DNA of 64,000 nucleotides from Chitinophagaceae bacterium UBA4411. Its GTDB lineage: Bacteria > Bacteroidota > Bacteroidia > Chitinophagales > Chitinophagaceae. Of this stretch, positions 40,841 to 49,773 are shown one piece after another (position 1 is the first letter of the stretch; each line of letters starts with the position of its first letter). A program made the translations under genes and the position numbers. The DNA is taken from positions 434,001 through 498,000 of the forward strand of contig DGQP01000002.1 in assembly GCA_002400415.1 (NCBI GenBank). The letters are read 5' to 3'. The notes beneath the pieces were generated by a model that made no database searches, was not told where the DNA came from, and saw nothing but the letters and a program-made list of their open reading frames with translations.

Positions 40841-41545
40841 TCAATACCCCGTACTTCCATCCCTTGTCTTTACTTTCTTCTTCCCGGAGTTTTTCTTTTC
40901 GTATTCGAGAATCTCCTTGGGTTTGGTTACCACTTTATTGCCGAGGCTATCGGTCTTAGGCTGGTAGGTGCTTACTTTCAGCGGTTTGATATCATCATCG
41001 CCGTAAAGACCATCGGCAGTTTGTAATTTATTCATCACATAGTTCTCCGTTTCTTCAATCGTGCCTTCCCGCGGATCATAATAGATCCATTTCCCATGCT
41101 TCATGGCAAAGCCTTCATTTTTCACAATCACCCGGTCTACTTCCCGGGTGGGATCATTCACATCATACACCGAAACGGTATCATAAGCATTCGCCGGGTC
41201 CATCGCCCTCCAGCTTTCTTCTCTTAATAAACCACCGTTATAGGTATAGTAGCGTTGCCGGCCATTCAGTTTACCCCAGCTGTAATTTTCTTCAGCGATC
41301 TTCACCCCTTCAAGAGAAAAACGTTTCCAGGGGCCGGTTTTCTGGTCGTTTTCAAAATAGCCTTCTTCTTCATAGCCTCTTTCACCCCGCAGGCTTTCCA
41401 CTTTTATCACCCAGGGTCCCTGTTTACGGTCTTTCATATCCACCCTGTTCAGCGTATCACCTCTCACACTGATTATATAACTTTTCCAGGGCTGGCTGTA
41501 GCCGGTCACAGAAATAAGAAGCAGTAAAACAAGAAGGAAGCGCAT
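40841..41545 (-). CDS. exported MORN/YwqK-like repeat protein
   Basis: The 234-residue product has a signal peptide (MRFLLVLLLLISVTGYSQ) and several short repeats of the MORN/YwqK variant type, in which a Gly-containing turn precedes W or Y: KQGPWVIK, KTGPWKRF, LNGRQRYYTYNGG, KHGKWIYYD. The C-terminal 40 residues are basic and low in complexity (KKNSGKKKVKTRDG). Such proteins are common in Bacteroidota and their role is not established. Another exported protein with similar repeats may start at 63643. Confidence 0.75.
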   Translation of the reverse strand: MRFLLVLLLLISVTGYSQPWKSYIISVRGDTLNRVDMKDRKQGPWVIKVESLRGERGYEEEGYFENDQKTGPWKRFSLEGVKIAEENYSWGKLNGRQRYYTYNGGLLREESWRAMDPANAYDTVSVYDVNDPTREVDRVIVKNEGFAMKHGKWIYYDPREGTIEETENYVMNKLQTADGLYGDDDIKPLKVSTYQPKTDSLGNKVVTKPKEILEYEKKNSGKKKVKTRDGSTGY

Positions 41546-41630
41546 AGTTTAGTAAGTTTGAAGTAAGCTCTGAGCTGCCAGCGGCGAGCTGTGAGCCGCT
41601 GCAATTTACTAACGAAAATTAACTGCTTTT

Positions 41631-44270
41631 ATGTCCCTCCTGTTAAAAAAATACCTGCCTGCCATAGGCACACTGGCTAACCTATTCATCGTCACATGGG
41701 TTGCAGCACAGGTGAACCCCACTCCGGCTGCCGAAAGGATGAAAGTAACGGAGCAGCGCAAAGCACTGGCAGCTAAATCACAAGTGAATGACATCCCGTT
41801 CAGGAATATCGGGCCCAGCATCATGAGTGGCCGGGTGGTGGATATTGATGCCAACCCCGAAGACCCGACCGAATTTTATGTGGCTTATGCCACGGGTGGT
41901 TTATGGCATACAAAAAACAATGGTCAGAGTTTTGTCCCCGTCATGGACAGTTTGGATATGCTGTTCATCGGTGATATTGCTGTAAACTGGGTCACCAGAA
42001 CCATTTGGGTGGGCACCGGTGAAGTGAACAGCAGCCGTTCTTCCTATGCCGGTGTGGGTATCTATAAAAGCAATAACAATGGCAAGACCTGGGAATATGC
42101 CGGTCTGCCGGAATCGCATCATATCGGGAAAATCCAACTGCATCCCACTGATAATAATATTGCCTGGGTGGCTGTTCTTGGTCATCTCTATTCAGCCAAC
42201 AAAGAAAGAGGGGTGTATAAAACAACCGACGGTGGCAAGACCTGGAAGCAGACATTGTTCGTGGATGAAAACACCGGCTGTGCTGACCTTGATATTAATC
42301 CATCTAACCCCAATGAAGTGTATGCCGGTATGTGGTACCGGGTGCGGCGGGCCTGGAAATTTGAAGAAAGTGGCAAAAGCAGTGGTATTTATAAAAGCAA
42401 TGACGGAGGCGATACCTGGAAATTAGTTTCGGGCGCCGGTTCAGGTTTTATGACCGGTGATAAGATCGGCCGTATTGGTTTGGCAGTCTATCCCGGTAAT
42501 CCGAAGATTGTGTGGGCTATCGTTGATAATAACACACCCAAACCGGCTGAAGCCCAAAAAAAGGATTCGCTCTATAAAAAAGAAGACTTCAAAACCATCA
42601 GCAAAGAACAATTTGCTGCGCTCAAAACAAACTTGATCGACAGCTTTCTCCGCAAAAATGGTTTTCCGAGAAAATACAATGGTAAACTCGTAAAAGAAAT
42701 GGTGGCGAATGATAAAGTGAAGCCTTCTGCCCTCTATGATTACCTCGACAGTGATGATGGTTTCCAGAATACAGGAATTGCCGGTTGCGAAGTCTACCGC
42801 AGTGAAGATGGCGGGCAGACCTGGAAAAAAAGCCATGATAAACCGATCAGCATTTTCAATACCTATGGTTATTACTTTGCCAAGATCTATACTTCCTATA
42901 CCAACCCGGATAAAGTTTTTATTCTTGGTTTCTATGCACAGGTTTCCACCGATGGCGGCAAAACATTCAAAACAATGGACAAGGGTAATGTGCATCCTGA
43001 TCATCATGCTTTATGGGTGAACCCGAAAAAAGATTCGCATGTAATCAATGGCAATGATGGCGGTGCCAATATCACCTATGATGATGGGGCCAGCTGGTTC
43101 AAAGCCAATATGCCTTCCGTGGGACAGTTTTATGCCATCACCGTGGATGATGCCAGACCATATAATGTATATGGCGGCTTGCAGGACAACGGCAGCTGGT
43201 GGGGACCTTCCACGCATAAAGAAGATGCCGGCTGGATCGACAATGGCCAGTATGCTTACAAAGGTATCAATGGTGGTGACGGGATGCAGGCGCAGGTGGA
43301 TACAAGAGACAATGCCACTGTCTACTCCGGCTCACAATTTGGTGTGTACGGGCGATACAATAAAGAAAAAAGAGGCATTCAGAAATTCTTACGCCCTGTG
43401 CATGAACTGGGAGAAACTCCCCTGCGCTTCAACTGGCAAACACCGGTATTATTGAGTAAACATAACCAGGATGTATTGTATTATGGCGCTAACCGCCTCT
43501 ACCGTTCACTGAACAAGGGCGATACACTGATACCCATGAGTACGGATATGACCAAAGGAAAAGTAAGCGGCAACGTGCCTTATGGTACGATCACTACCAT
43601 CAGCGAATCACCGTTACGTTTCGGATTGCTGTACACCGGTTCGGATGATGGCAATCTCCATATCAGTAAAGATGGCGGCTACACCTGGGAGCAGCTGAAC
43701 CAGACAATAACCACACCGGTAAAAAAAGGCAAACAACAAACTGCAAATAACAAATTACAAACTAACCAGCTTTGGGTCAGCCGTGTCACTGCTTCGCAGC
43801 ACAAGGAAGCAAGAGTTTATGTATCCTTAAATGGTTACCGCTTTGACAACTTCGCCCCATACTTATATGTGAGTGATGATTATGGAATGAGCTGGAAACA
43901 ACTGGGCAAAGACCTGCCGGATGAACCTGTCAACGTGGTGAAAGAAGATCCGAAGAATGACAGCATATTGTATGTGGGCACTGACGGTGGTCTCTATGTA
44001 AGTTTTGATGCGGGTAACTCTTTCATGTTATGGAATGCCGGTATGCCGAAATCAGTACCGGTGCATGATATTGCAATACAACAACGGGAAAATGAAATTG
44101 TACTCGGCACCCATGGCCGCAGTTTATACGTAGCCAAACTCGATGATGTGCAGATGCAACACAAAGACCCGGAATGGATGAAAAAGAAAATGGAAAAACA
44201 AAAACACAGTCCGGCGCCAACGGCGAATGTAGATGATACCAAACCGGGTAGTGAACCGGAAAGAGATTAA
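41631..44270 (+). CDS. exported VPS10/BNR-repeat (sialidase-like propeller) protein
   Basis: The 879-residue protein has a hydrophobic signal region and many BNR/Asp-box repeats of the form SxDGGxTW (SNDGGDTWK, SEDGGQTWK, STDGGKTFK, SKDGGYTWE), which build large beta-propellers as in VPS10/sortilin and exo-glycosidase relatives. Homologues are often annotated as glycosyl hydrolases, but no catalytic residues can be assigned. The C-terminal 40 residues are charged and disordered-looking. It stands alone, with the long inverted repeat at 44279-44335 just downstream. Confidence 0.85.
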   Translation: MSLLLKKYLPAIGTLANLFIVTWVAAQVNPTPAAERMKVTEQRKALAAKSQVNDIPFRNIGPSIMSGRVVDIDANPEDPTEFYVAYATGGLWHTKNNGQSFVPVMDSLDMLFIGDIAVNWVTRTIWVGTGEVNSSRSSYAGVGIYKSNNNGKTWEYAGLPESHHIGKIQLHPTDNNIAWVAVLGHLYSANKERGVYKTTDGGKTWKQTLFVDENTGCADLDINPSNPNEVYAGMWYRVRRAWKFEESGKSSGIYKSNDGGDTWKLVSGAGSGFMTGDKIGRIGLAVYPGNPKIVWAIVDNNTPKPAEAQKKDSLYKKEDFKTISKEQFAALKTNLIDSFLRKNGFPRKYNGKLVKEMVANDKVKPSALYDYLDSDDGFQNTGIAGCEVYRSEDGGQTWKKSHDKPISIFNTYGYYFAKIYTSYTNPDKVFILGFYAQVSTDGGKTFKTMDKGNVHPDHHALWVNPKKDSHVINGNDGGANITYDDGASWFKANMPSVGQFYAITVDDARPYNVYGGLQDNGSWWGPSTHKEDAGWIDNGQYAYKGINGGDGMQAQVDTRDNATVYSGSQFGVYGRYNKEKRGIQKFLRPVHELGETPLRFNWQTPVLLSKHNQDVLYYGANRLYRSLNKGDTLIPMSTDMTKGKVSGNVPYGTITTISESPLRFGLLYTGSDDGNLHISKDGGYTWEQLNQTITTPVKKGKQQTANNKLQTNQLWVSRVTASQHKEARVYVSLNGYRFDNFAPYLYVSDDYGMSWKQLGKDLPDEPVNVVKEDPKNDSILYVGTDGGLYVSFDAGNSFMLWNAGMPKSVPVHDIAIQQRENEIVLGTHGRSLYVAKLDDVQMQHKDPEWMKKKMEKQKHSPAPTANVDDTKPGSEPERD

Positions 44271-44278
44271 GGAGATAT

Positions 44279-44335
44279 CCCACAAAGACACGAAATGCAC
44301 CAAGTAATTCTTTGTGTGCTTGGTGTCTTTGTGGG
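44279..44335. repeat. CACAAAGACACGAA-type inverted repeat
   Basis: CCCACAAAGACAC at 44279-44291 pairs with GTGTCTTTGTGGG at 44323-44335; the inner CCAAG and CTTGG also pair. It lies between convergent genes and may act as a two-way terminator. A second copy is at 51451-51514. Confidence 0.7.
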
Positions 44336-44341
44336 AACAAA

Positions 44342-44764
44342 CTATTTATTCGAAATTAAATACTCTATCGCCAGTTCATAGCCTTTTAGTCCAAGACCGA
44401 AAATACTGCCGGCTGCTTTGGCGGAAACATGGGAGAGTTTCCGGAAATCTTCCCGGGCATGCACATTGGAAATATGCACTTCCACCACGGGAGCTTTGAT
44501 TCCGGCAATCGCATCACCGATCGCCACGGAAGTATGGGTGTATCCCGCCGGGTTCAAAACAATACCATCGGCATCAAAACCCACCCGCTGCAACTCGCTG
44601 ATCAGCTCTCCTTCAATATTACTCTGGAAGTAACTGATCTGGATATGGGGGAATTTCTTTTTGAGGGAAGGCAGAAACTCTTCGAAGGACATGGAACCAT
44701 AAATGCTTGTTTCTCTTTTACCCAGCAGGTTCAGGTTGGGCCCGTTGATGATGGAAATACGCAT
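44342..44764 (-). CDS. aroQ: type II 3-dehydroquinate dehydratase
   Basis: The enzyme dehydrates 3-dehydroquinate in the shikimate pathway. The ATG at 44764 gives 140 residues and the standard opening MRISIINGPNLNLLG; a TTG two codons earlier is not needed. Active-site elements are GKRETSIYG (Arg and catalytic Tyr), LNPAGYTHTSVAI (substrate loop), and EVHISNVHAREDFR (His and the lid). It is read leftward, downstream of the sugar kinase. Confidence 0.96.
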   Translation of the reverse strand: MRISIINGPNLNLLGKRETSIYGSMSFEEFLPSLKKKFPHIQISYFQSNIEGELISELQRVGFDADGIVLNPAGYTHTSVAIGDAIAGIKAPVVEVHISNVHAREDFRKLSHVSAKAAGSIFGLGLKGYELAIEYLISNK

Positions 44765-44832
44765 GTTCAAAAATAACTGAAATATTGAAAATACCTCTTA
44801 CAGCAATTCACTGCCATTCTTATTTCTTACTC

Positions 44833-45846
44833 TTACCGGCTGATCCGGGCGGATATATTTCCTTTCATAATATCCGTCACTTCCGCCACGGTCACAAAAT
44901 TTGTATCGCCGGGTATGGAAGATTTTAATACCGAAGCCGCAACACCAAAATTCAGGGCATCTTCATCCTTCTCCATATTGTTCAGTCCGTAGATGATCCC
45001 CGACATCAGCGCATCGCCGCCGCCCAGCCTGTCCACCATATTATTCATTTCATATTCCCTTGACCTGAACAGTTCCGTTCCGTTACAGAGATAAGCGCCG
45101 AATGTATTATTACTGGCATTGGTCAGGCCGCGGTACGAAAAAACAACTTTGCGCAGGTTGCTGAACCGTTTCATCAGTTGCAGCATGGCATCTTCATAAA
45201 TTGCTGCATCATTTTCTCCTGTGCCCCGGATACCAAAATACGTATTCACCGTATTCAGATCGCCCAGCACATAATTGCACTTCTCCAGCAGCGCCGGCAT
45301 AATCTCAGACGGGTGTTTGCCAAACTGCCACAACTTGCTGCGGAAATTAAGATCAATACTTACCGGTATATTTTTCCCGGCTGCAATCGTAACCGCCCGT
45401 AATGTTTCATCTGCAGCCGCCTGCGACAACGCCGGTGTTATTCCGGTAAAATGAAACCAGCCGGCTTCTTCAAACAATTTTTCCCAGTCAATCATACCCG
45501 GGCCAATCTCGGCCATGGCCGAATGTTCCCGGTCATAAATCACTTTACTGCCGCGAAGCACAGCCCCGCTCTCCAGGTAATACAGGCCCAGTCTTTTCCC
45601 GCCAAATACAATATGACGGGTATCCACACTGAACTTATGAAGCTGGCGCACCACACCGTCAGAAAGATCACTCACCGGGAGCCTTGTTACAAAACTTACA
45701 GGCATACCAAACAGGGCAAGAGAAATGGCTGTATTCAACTCGGCGCCGCCGTAATGCAATTCATACAAATGGGCCTGGCCAAAGCGCAGGTGATCGGGAG
45801 GAGAAAAACGCAACAGGGCTTCTCCAAAGCAGGTTATTTTTTTCAT
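44833..45846 (-). CDS. kdgK: sugar kinase, probably 2-keto-3-deoxygluconate kinase
   Basis: The 337-residue PfkB-family kinase has signature 1 in YGGAELNTAISLALFG and the C-terminal catalytic block MVDRLGGGDALMSG, where GGGD replaces the usual GAGD. Length and the opening CFGEALLRFSPPDHLR are typical of KdgK-like enzymes of Bacteroidota, which phosphorylate KDG from uronate breakdown. No aldolase or uronate genes are in view, so the substrate is inferred. Two 13-bp direct repeats lie upstream. Confidence 0.82.
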   Translation of the reverse strand: MKKITCFGEALLRFSPPDHLRFGQAHLYELHYGGAELNTAISLALFGMPVSFVTRLPVSDLSDGVVRQLHKFSVDTRHIVFGGKRLGLYYLESGAVLRGSKVIYDREHSAMAEIGPGMIDWEKLFEEAGWFHFTGITPALSQAAADETLRAVTIAAGKNIPVSIDLNFRSKLWQFGKHPSEIMPALLEKCNYVLGDLNTVNTYFGIRGTGENDAAIYEDAMLQLMKRFSNLRKVVFSYRGLTNASNNTFGAYLCNGTELFRSREYEMNNMVDRLGGGDALMSGIIYGLNNMEKDEDALNFGVAASVLKSSIPGDTNFVTVAEVTDIMKGNISARISR

Positions 45847-45920
45847 ACTTATCTGTTGGTAAAGCTAAGCCAGTTATTACAAATAGTTCCTGTTATTAAT
45901 CAGCCGGGATATTAAATTAC

Positions 45921-45957
45921 AATTGTCAAGAACGGCACGAATGAAATTGTTAAGAAC
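45921..45957 (-). promoter_or_regulatory. direct repeat pair upstream of the kdgK-like gene
   Basis: AATTGTCAAGAAC at 45921-45933 and AATTGTTAAGAAC at 45945-45957 differ at one base and are 24 bp apart, close to two helical turns. They sit 75-111 bp upstream of the kinase start and could be regulator half-sites. Confidence 0.35.
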
Positions 45958-46014
45958 AGCCTCAACAGTTCAGGCTTCTTGCCTTGTATTACTCGTCTGA
46001 TTTGTGGCTAACCC

Positions 46015-46548
46015 CTATTTGGGGTCGGTTGCCAGCAAACTATACATCAGTAAACTGACCCGCTTTCCCTGTTTAATCTCTGCTTCCCGCAATGTTCCTT
46101 CATAGCGGAAACCCAGTTTCTCCGACAGCCTGCAACTCGCTTCATTCCCTTCTTCGATCACGGCTTCCAGCCGGTGCAGCTTCCAGTGCTTGAACAAATG
46201 ATCCGTCATCACCGGCATCACTTCCGGCATAATGCCTTTTTTCCAATGCGCCGGCAGCAACCAATAGCCCACTTCGCCTTTTTCATGATCAAGTGAATAA
46301 TAATTCATACCGCAGGCGCCCACAGGTTGCCCGCTTGCTTTCTCCACGATCTTCCACCAGCAGCCGGTCTTCTCTTTCCAGATGCTGTTATAAAAATCCA
46401 TCTGGGCTTTCGTGTCTTCAAAGCTGCTATAACTCACGCCGTAAAAAGGAATCACGGAAGGATCACTCAATCCTTTAAAAATAAATGCCTGGTCTTCGGG
46501 GAGGATGGCTTTGAGCCAGAAACGTTGGGTTGCTAATTCCGGGAACAA
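46015..46548 (-). CDS. GNAT-family N-acetyltransferase (RimJ/RimL-like)
   Basis: The protein matches ribosomal-protein-alanine acetyltransferase-like GNATs: LATQRFWLKAILPEDQAFIF at the start, VGYWLLPAHWKKG with the acetyl-CoA binding turn, and EEGNEASCRLSEKLGFRYEG near the end. No ATG lies in frame before the conserved start; a TTG at 46548 gives 177 residues, while an earlier TTG at 46626 would add a hydrophobic leader that is not typical. The start is therefore uncertain. The acceptor could be a protein N-terminus or an antibiotic-like amine. Confidence 0.82.
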   Translation of the reverse strand: MFPELATQRFWLKAILPEDQAFIFKGLSDPSVIPFYGVSYSSFEDTKAQMDFYNSIWKEKTGCWWKIVEKASGQPVGACGMNYYSLDHEKGEVGYWLLPAHWKKGIMPEVMPVMTDHLFKHWKLHRLEAVIEEGNEASCRLSEKLGFRYEGTLREAEIKQGKRVSLLMYSLLATDPK

Positions 46549-46650
46549 GAGAAATAATTTGATAATTAACCAATATAAAAATGTGCGAATGAAAGAACTT
46601 GTTGATACAGCAGCCCCGTCCGCCAATTAGCGCATTTGCATATCCGCCAA

Positions 46651-47766
46651 TCAGTTTTTCTGTGCCCTGATCATCGCTATAAAATCATCAAACAAATAGC
46701 GGCTGTCGTGCGGACCGGGTGTGGCTTCAGGATGGTATTGCACCGAGAAAGCCGGCTTACCTTTCACCCTTATTCCTTCAATGCTCTGGTCATTCAGGTT
46801 CACATGGGTGATCTCGATATGGTCCGCTTTGCGTACCGCTTCCGGGTCCACACCAAATCCATGATTCTGCGTCGTGATCTCGGAACGGCCGGAAACCAGG
46901 TTCTTCACCGGGTGGTTCAGCCCGCGGTGGCCGTGGTGCATTTTAAACGTGGGAATATCATTGGCCAGTGCCAGCAACTGGTGCCCGAGGCAAATACCAA
47001 ACACCGGTTTCTCTTCTTTCAAAATCTGTTTCAGCGTGGTCACCGCGTAATCCATCGGGGCCGGGTCACCAGGGCCATTGGAAATAAAATAGCCATGCGG
47101 TTCAAACTGCTTCACTTCTTCCAGCGGGGTCTTTGCCGGGAACACTTTCACAAAAGCCCCTCTTTCCACCATGCAATTCAGGATATTTCTTTTCACCCCA
47201 TAATCCATCACTGCAATACGGATATCCGCATTCACATCACCCAGTTCATAGCTCTCTTTAGTGCTCACTTTCGAAGCCAGTTCCAGCCCATCCATATTAG
47301 GTACTCCGGCTAACTTCTTCTTCAGCAATTCCACATCCGTGGTCTCGGAGGAAATAATACAATTCATCGCACCCTTGGTACGCACTTCTGCCACCAGGGC
47401 CCGGGTATCCACGCCTTCAATCGATACCACATTGTTCGCTTTCAGGTATTCGTGCAGGGAACCTTTGGCCAGCTTGCGGGAATAGGTTTCTTCCAGGTTG
47501 CGGCCAATCAGCCCGCTGATCTTCACACTATCGCTTTCCACATCACCGTCCTTCACCCCGTAATTACCAATATGGGCGCTGTTCATGATCAGTATCTGCC
47601 CGAAATAGCTCGGGTCGGTAAACACTTCCTGGTAGCCGGTCATCCCGGTATTAAAACAGATCTCGCCGGTGGTGGTGCCGATTGCGCCAAAGGAACGGCC
47701 ATGAGCCACAGTACCATCGGCCAACACTAAAACAGCAGGAACAGAAGGAGTAGATTGATCAGGCAT
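46651..47766 (-). CDS. carA: carbamoyl-phosphate synthase small (glutaminase) subunit
   Basis: The 371-residue subunit hydrolyses glutamine and passes ammonia to CarB to make carbamoyl phosphate for arginine and pyrimidines. The N-terminal domain shows GEICFNTGMTGYQEVFTDPSY, and the class I glutamine amidotransferase domain has the catalytic Cys in FGICLGHQLLALA and the His-Glu pair in VQYHPEATPGPHD. carB is not adjacent on the visible side. No attenuator or operator was found. Confidence 0.96.
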   Translation of the reverse strand: MPDQSTPSVPAVLVLADGTVAHGRSFGAIGTTTGEICFNTGMTGYQEVFTDPSYFGQILIMNSAHIGNYGVKDGDVESDSVKISGLIGRNLEETYSRKLAKGSLHEYLKANNVVSIEGVDTRALVAEVRTKGAMNCIISSETTDVELLKKKLAGVPNMDGLELASKVSTKESYELGDVNADIRIAVMDYGVKRNILNCMVERGAFVKVFPAKTPLEEVKQFEPHGYFISNGPGDPAPMDYAVTTLKQILKEEKPVFGICLGHQLLALANDIPTFKMHHGHRGLNHPVKNLVSGRSEITTQNHGFGVDPEAVRKADHIEITHVNLNDQSIEGIRVKGKPAFSVQYHPEATPGPHDSRYLFDDFIAMIRAQKN

Positions 47767-47880
47767 TATTTCTTTTTAATCCCCCTCGGGGGCGGGTAAA
47801 ACAAATTGCGCAAATGTAGGGCAGAATCAGGGATTTGGAGGAAGGAATTTTGCAGCAGTTATACACAGCAAGGCGGCCTT

Positions 47881-47942
47881 CCCCTCCCTGGAGGGGCCAG
47901 TTAAGAGAATCAACTGTTTTAAGAAAATGGGGTGGGTCATTA
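47881..47942. repeat. CCCCTCC/GGAGGGG plus GGGGTGGGT unit, copy 1
   Basis: It has a CCCCTCC-CT-GGAGGGG palindrome at 47881-47896, then about 32 bp, then GGGGTGGGTCATTA. The same order recurs at 48658-48719. Confidence 0.6.
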
Positions 47943-48030
47943 GCCCGACTTTAGTGCTGCTATCATCGTTCCTTGCGTCGCACTCTTGTACGTCCGGTTC
48001 ATAACTAAGCCATCGTTGAAAACTCTCTTC

Positions 48031-48191
48031 TGTCCCTACGGGATAGCTTCCGGTAAAATATCAATACATAAATGATGCCCACCGTTCCATCGGAACGGGT
48101 TTGTACATTTTCGTTATAGCACAAAACGTCCCTACGGGACGCTACGACCCATATAATGAAATTGTCTACCGGCAATGTGTTCCGATGGAAC
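48031..48191. repeat. 160-bp palindrome-rich repeat, copy 1
   Basis: The unit contains GTCCCTACGGGA, CGTTCCATCGGAACG, CGTCCCTACGGGACG and GTTCCGATGGAAC in order, each a small palindrome or part of one. The segment from TTCCATCGGAACGGGTTTGT to TGTTCCGATGGAAC is nearly the same in copy 2. It resembles REP/BIME-type elements mobilised in trans. Confidence 0.75.
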
Positions 48192-48261
48192 ATGAGATGC
48201 TTGCATTATAACAAAAGCATTGCTCTGGCACAGGTTCCCATTCTGACCGGGAATTCATTGC

Positions 48262-48423
48262 TGTCCCATAGGGACATCTTCCCGGTAGAATACAAATGCA
48301 GAAATGATATCCCCGTTCCATCGGAACGGGTTTGTGCAATTACCGTTATAGCACAATGCGTCCCTACGGGACGCTTCGACCCATATAATGAAATTGTCTA
48401 CCGGTAATGTGTTCCGATGGAAC
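48262..48423. repeat. 160-bp palindrome-rich repeat, copy 2
   Basis: It has the same order of small palindromes as copy 1, with substitutions concentrated outside the stems (for example TTTGTACATTTTCG against TTTGTGCAATTACCG). The copies are 231 bp apart, start to start, in direct orientation. Confidence 0.75.
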
Positions 48424-48657
48424 ACGGAATAATTTTCCTTCTCCGGTTTGTAGTGAATAAATTCACCCTGTATTTGTTCTCCCGCAGCGATAGCTTACCG
48501 GCACAATCTCTCAATCATTGCAACAGCATCTGACTCCAAGTCCCCCCTCAGCAGATCACTCTTCTTATAAACACTCTTTGAAAGGCCTGCCTGCCTCCCG
48601 AAGGGATGGACAGCCAATAGGCAGGTTCGCTGCCCAGCAATCATCAGAAACTTCCCT

Positions 48658-48719
48658 CCCCTCCCGGGAGGGGCCGCAGCCACTACCAATAAACAACTTT
48701 ACAAAGGGGGTGGGTAATA
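48658..48719. repeat. CCCCTCCC/GGGAGGGG plus GGGGTGGGT unit, copy 2
   Basis: The palindrome CCCCTCCCGGGAGGGG at 48658-48673 is perfect over 16 bp, and GGGGGTGGGTAATAA follows after about 32 bp, matching copy 1 at 47881-47942. Confidence 0.6.
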
Positions 48720-48906
48720 AAAGCCCCGCAGGTATCCTTACCTCTCCGTATTTCCACGGATAAAAAAATTAAAGAAGATTTGTACACTTGCTGTGTAAGA
48801 TAATATCGGATTGTCCTAACGACAATACGAAATGTATAACATTAAATACTTGGTTTTCAACGGCAATATTTTTTTGTACCTTACGTCTTATAACATCAAT
48901 CTACGT

Positions 48907-49763
48907 GTTACCTGCAACTCTAATGAGTATCTTCTCCATATTCAAAAGACGTAAGACAGAACCGCCGGACATGACATCTGCTGCCATTCTTAGGTTGACA
49001 CAGCAGTACGTTCCAGAGTTTTATAGAGACAGCAAACATTACAAAGACAGCAAAGAGTTTTTAGAGAACAACGAGTGGGGACTTGCTCTTGAGAGCCTCA
49101 TTGAAATGGCAGACGAAAGCGGACATTATTTTTCAGAGACTTTCTGGCTTGACCTTGCTACTTGTGCGGACAAAATGCAGATGACCAAAGAGGCTGATTA
49201 TTGCAGGCAGCAGGTAGTTAAGAATGAAAGGGAACTTCGTACAAAAACGCCAAGTGGGTGGACGACAATAAAATTGGACGACACTCACTATGAACATAAA
49301 ATTGCAGAAGTAGTTGAAGATAAATGGACAAGTGAGCGGCATAAAAAAGACAATCTTGACAAGCTATTAAAGCAGGACGGCTTTTATTTAAAATCACATG
49401 GACGTACTGGCACTATCTACTATATTGACAATGGAAAAGTGCTGGGAATCGGTTTTGAAATGTCAGGAGTGCCGCAGTACGACCTGCTACTTTTCTTTGA
49501 CAACATTGAGACCTGGAGTATTCCGAAGGGTGAACCTTTTAGTGTGAGCCAGAAAACACGAATTCGTGAGCAACTTTTAGAATGGCTGAGAACCAAAGGA
49601 ATTAGGACAGACCTTTAGTGACGCAAAAGAGTGTGCAGGTAACATCGGTTTTGCAATATGGTGGCTGACGAACAAGCGCTGAACAAATGAACTTTATTCA
49701 ACTTTATTACTAAATTTAAGCTGACGAAACACGAAATGCCACCACATCGCAAAGCCGTTTTCC
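48907..49763 (+). mobile_element. gene cassette 1 (integron-like, 857 bp)
   Basis: The unit starts at core GTTACCTGCA (48907-48916) and its 3' end carries the exact reverse complement TGCAGGTAAC (49634-49643), 16 bp after the gene stop. The rest of the unit is most of an attC-like folded site. This pairing of a cassette's own first bases with its own 3' site is what integron cassettes show. No integrase gene is in the window. Confidence 0.65.
48923..49618 (+). CDS. cassette gene 1, unknown, possibly immunity-like
   Basis: The ATG at 48923 lies 16 bp after the cassette core, the same spacing as in cassette 2, and is preferred over the ATG at 48788. The 231-residue product is cytoplasmic and acidic to neutral. 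The segment KEFLENNEWGLALESLIEMA resembles patterns seen in small immunity proteins of polymorphic toxin systems, but the match is short. The C-terminal half (GIGFEMSGVPQYDLLLFFDNI) is not recognised. The base composition is richer in A+T than the flanking housekeeping genes, which fits transfer. Confidence 0.75.
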   Translation: MSIFSIFKRRKTEPPDMTSAAILRLTQQYVPEFYRDSKHYKDSKEFLENNEWGLALESLIEMADESGHYFSETFWLDLATCADKMQMTKEADYCRQQVVKNERELRTKTPSGWTTIKLDDTHYEHKIAEVVEDKWTSERHKKDNLDKLLKQDGFYLKSHGRTGTIYYIDNGKVLGIGFEMSGVPQYDLLLFFDNIETWSIPKGEPFSVSQKTRIREQLLEWLRTKGIRTDL

Positions 49764-49773
49764 GTTGGCTGCA
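49634..49773 (+). other. attC-like site 1 (between cassettes 1 and 2)
   Basis: Inverse core TGCAGGTAAC is at 49634-49643 and the next core GTTGGCTGCA at 49764-49773. Inside, a 20-bp arm (49646-49665) pairs with 49738-49757 with three differences, all of the G-T wobble type. The site is 140 bp, within the usual attC range. Confidence 0.6.

Larger units (their letters stand above)
47767..48906. other. 1.1-kb repeat-rich non-coding stretch
   Basis: No gene is supported here. The stretch holds two copies of a 160-bp palindrome-rich unit (48031-48191 and 48262-48423), two copies of a GGGGTGGGT-type unit (47881-47942 and 48658-48719) and, from about 48780, the leader region of the cassette array, including an ATTGTC-CTAAC-GACAAT hairpin at about 48812-48828. 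The ORF-like openings seen in the repeats have no family features. Confidence 0.7.

Noticed and set aside
45944..46003. Short rightward leader-like peptide ending in LVLLV
   Set aside because: No rightward gene follows it; the neighbouring genes read leftward, so it cannot be a leader.
46636..47313. Long open frame on the plus strand opposite carA
   Set aside because: It is the antisense shadow of a strongly conserved gene and its translation shows no family motif.
48031..48423. CRISPR array
   Set aside because: There are only two long palindromic units with unequal internal spacing, no short identical repeats and no cas genes. The structure fits REP/BIME-like repeats.
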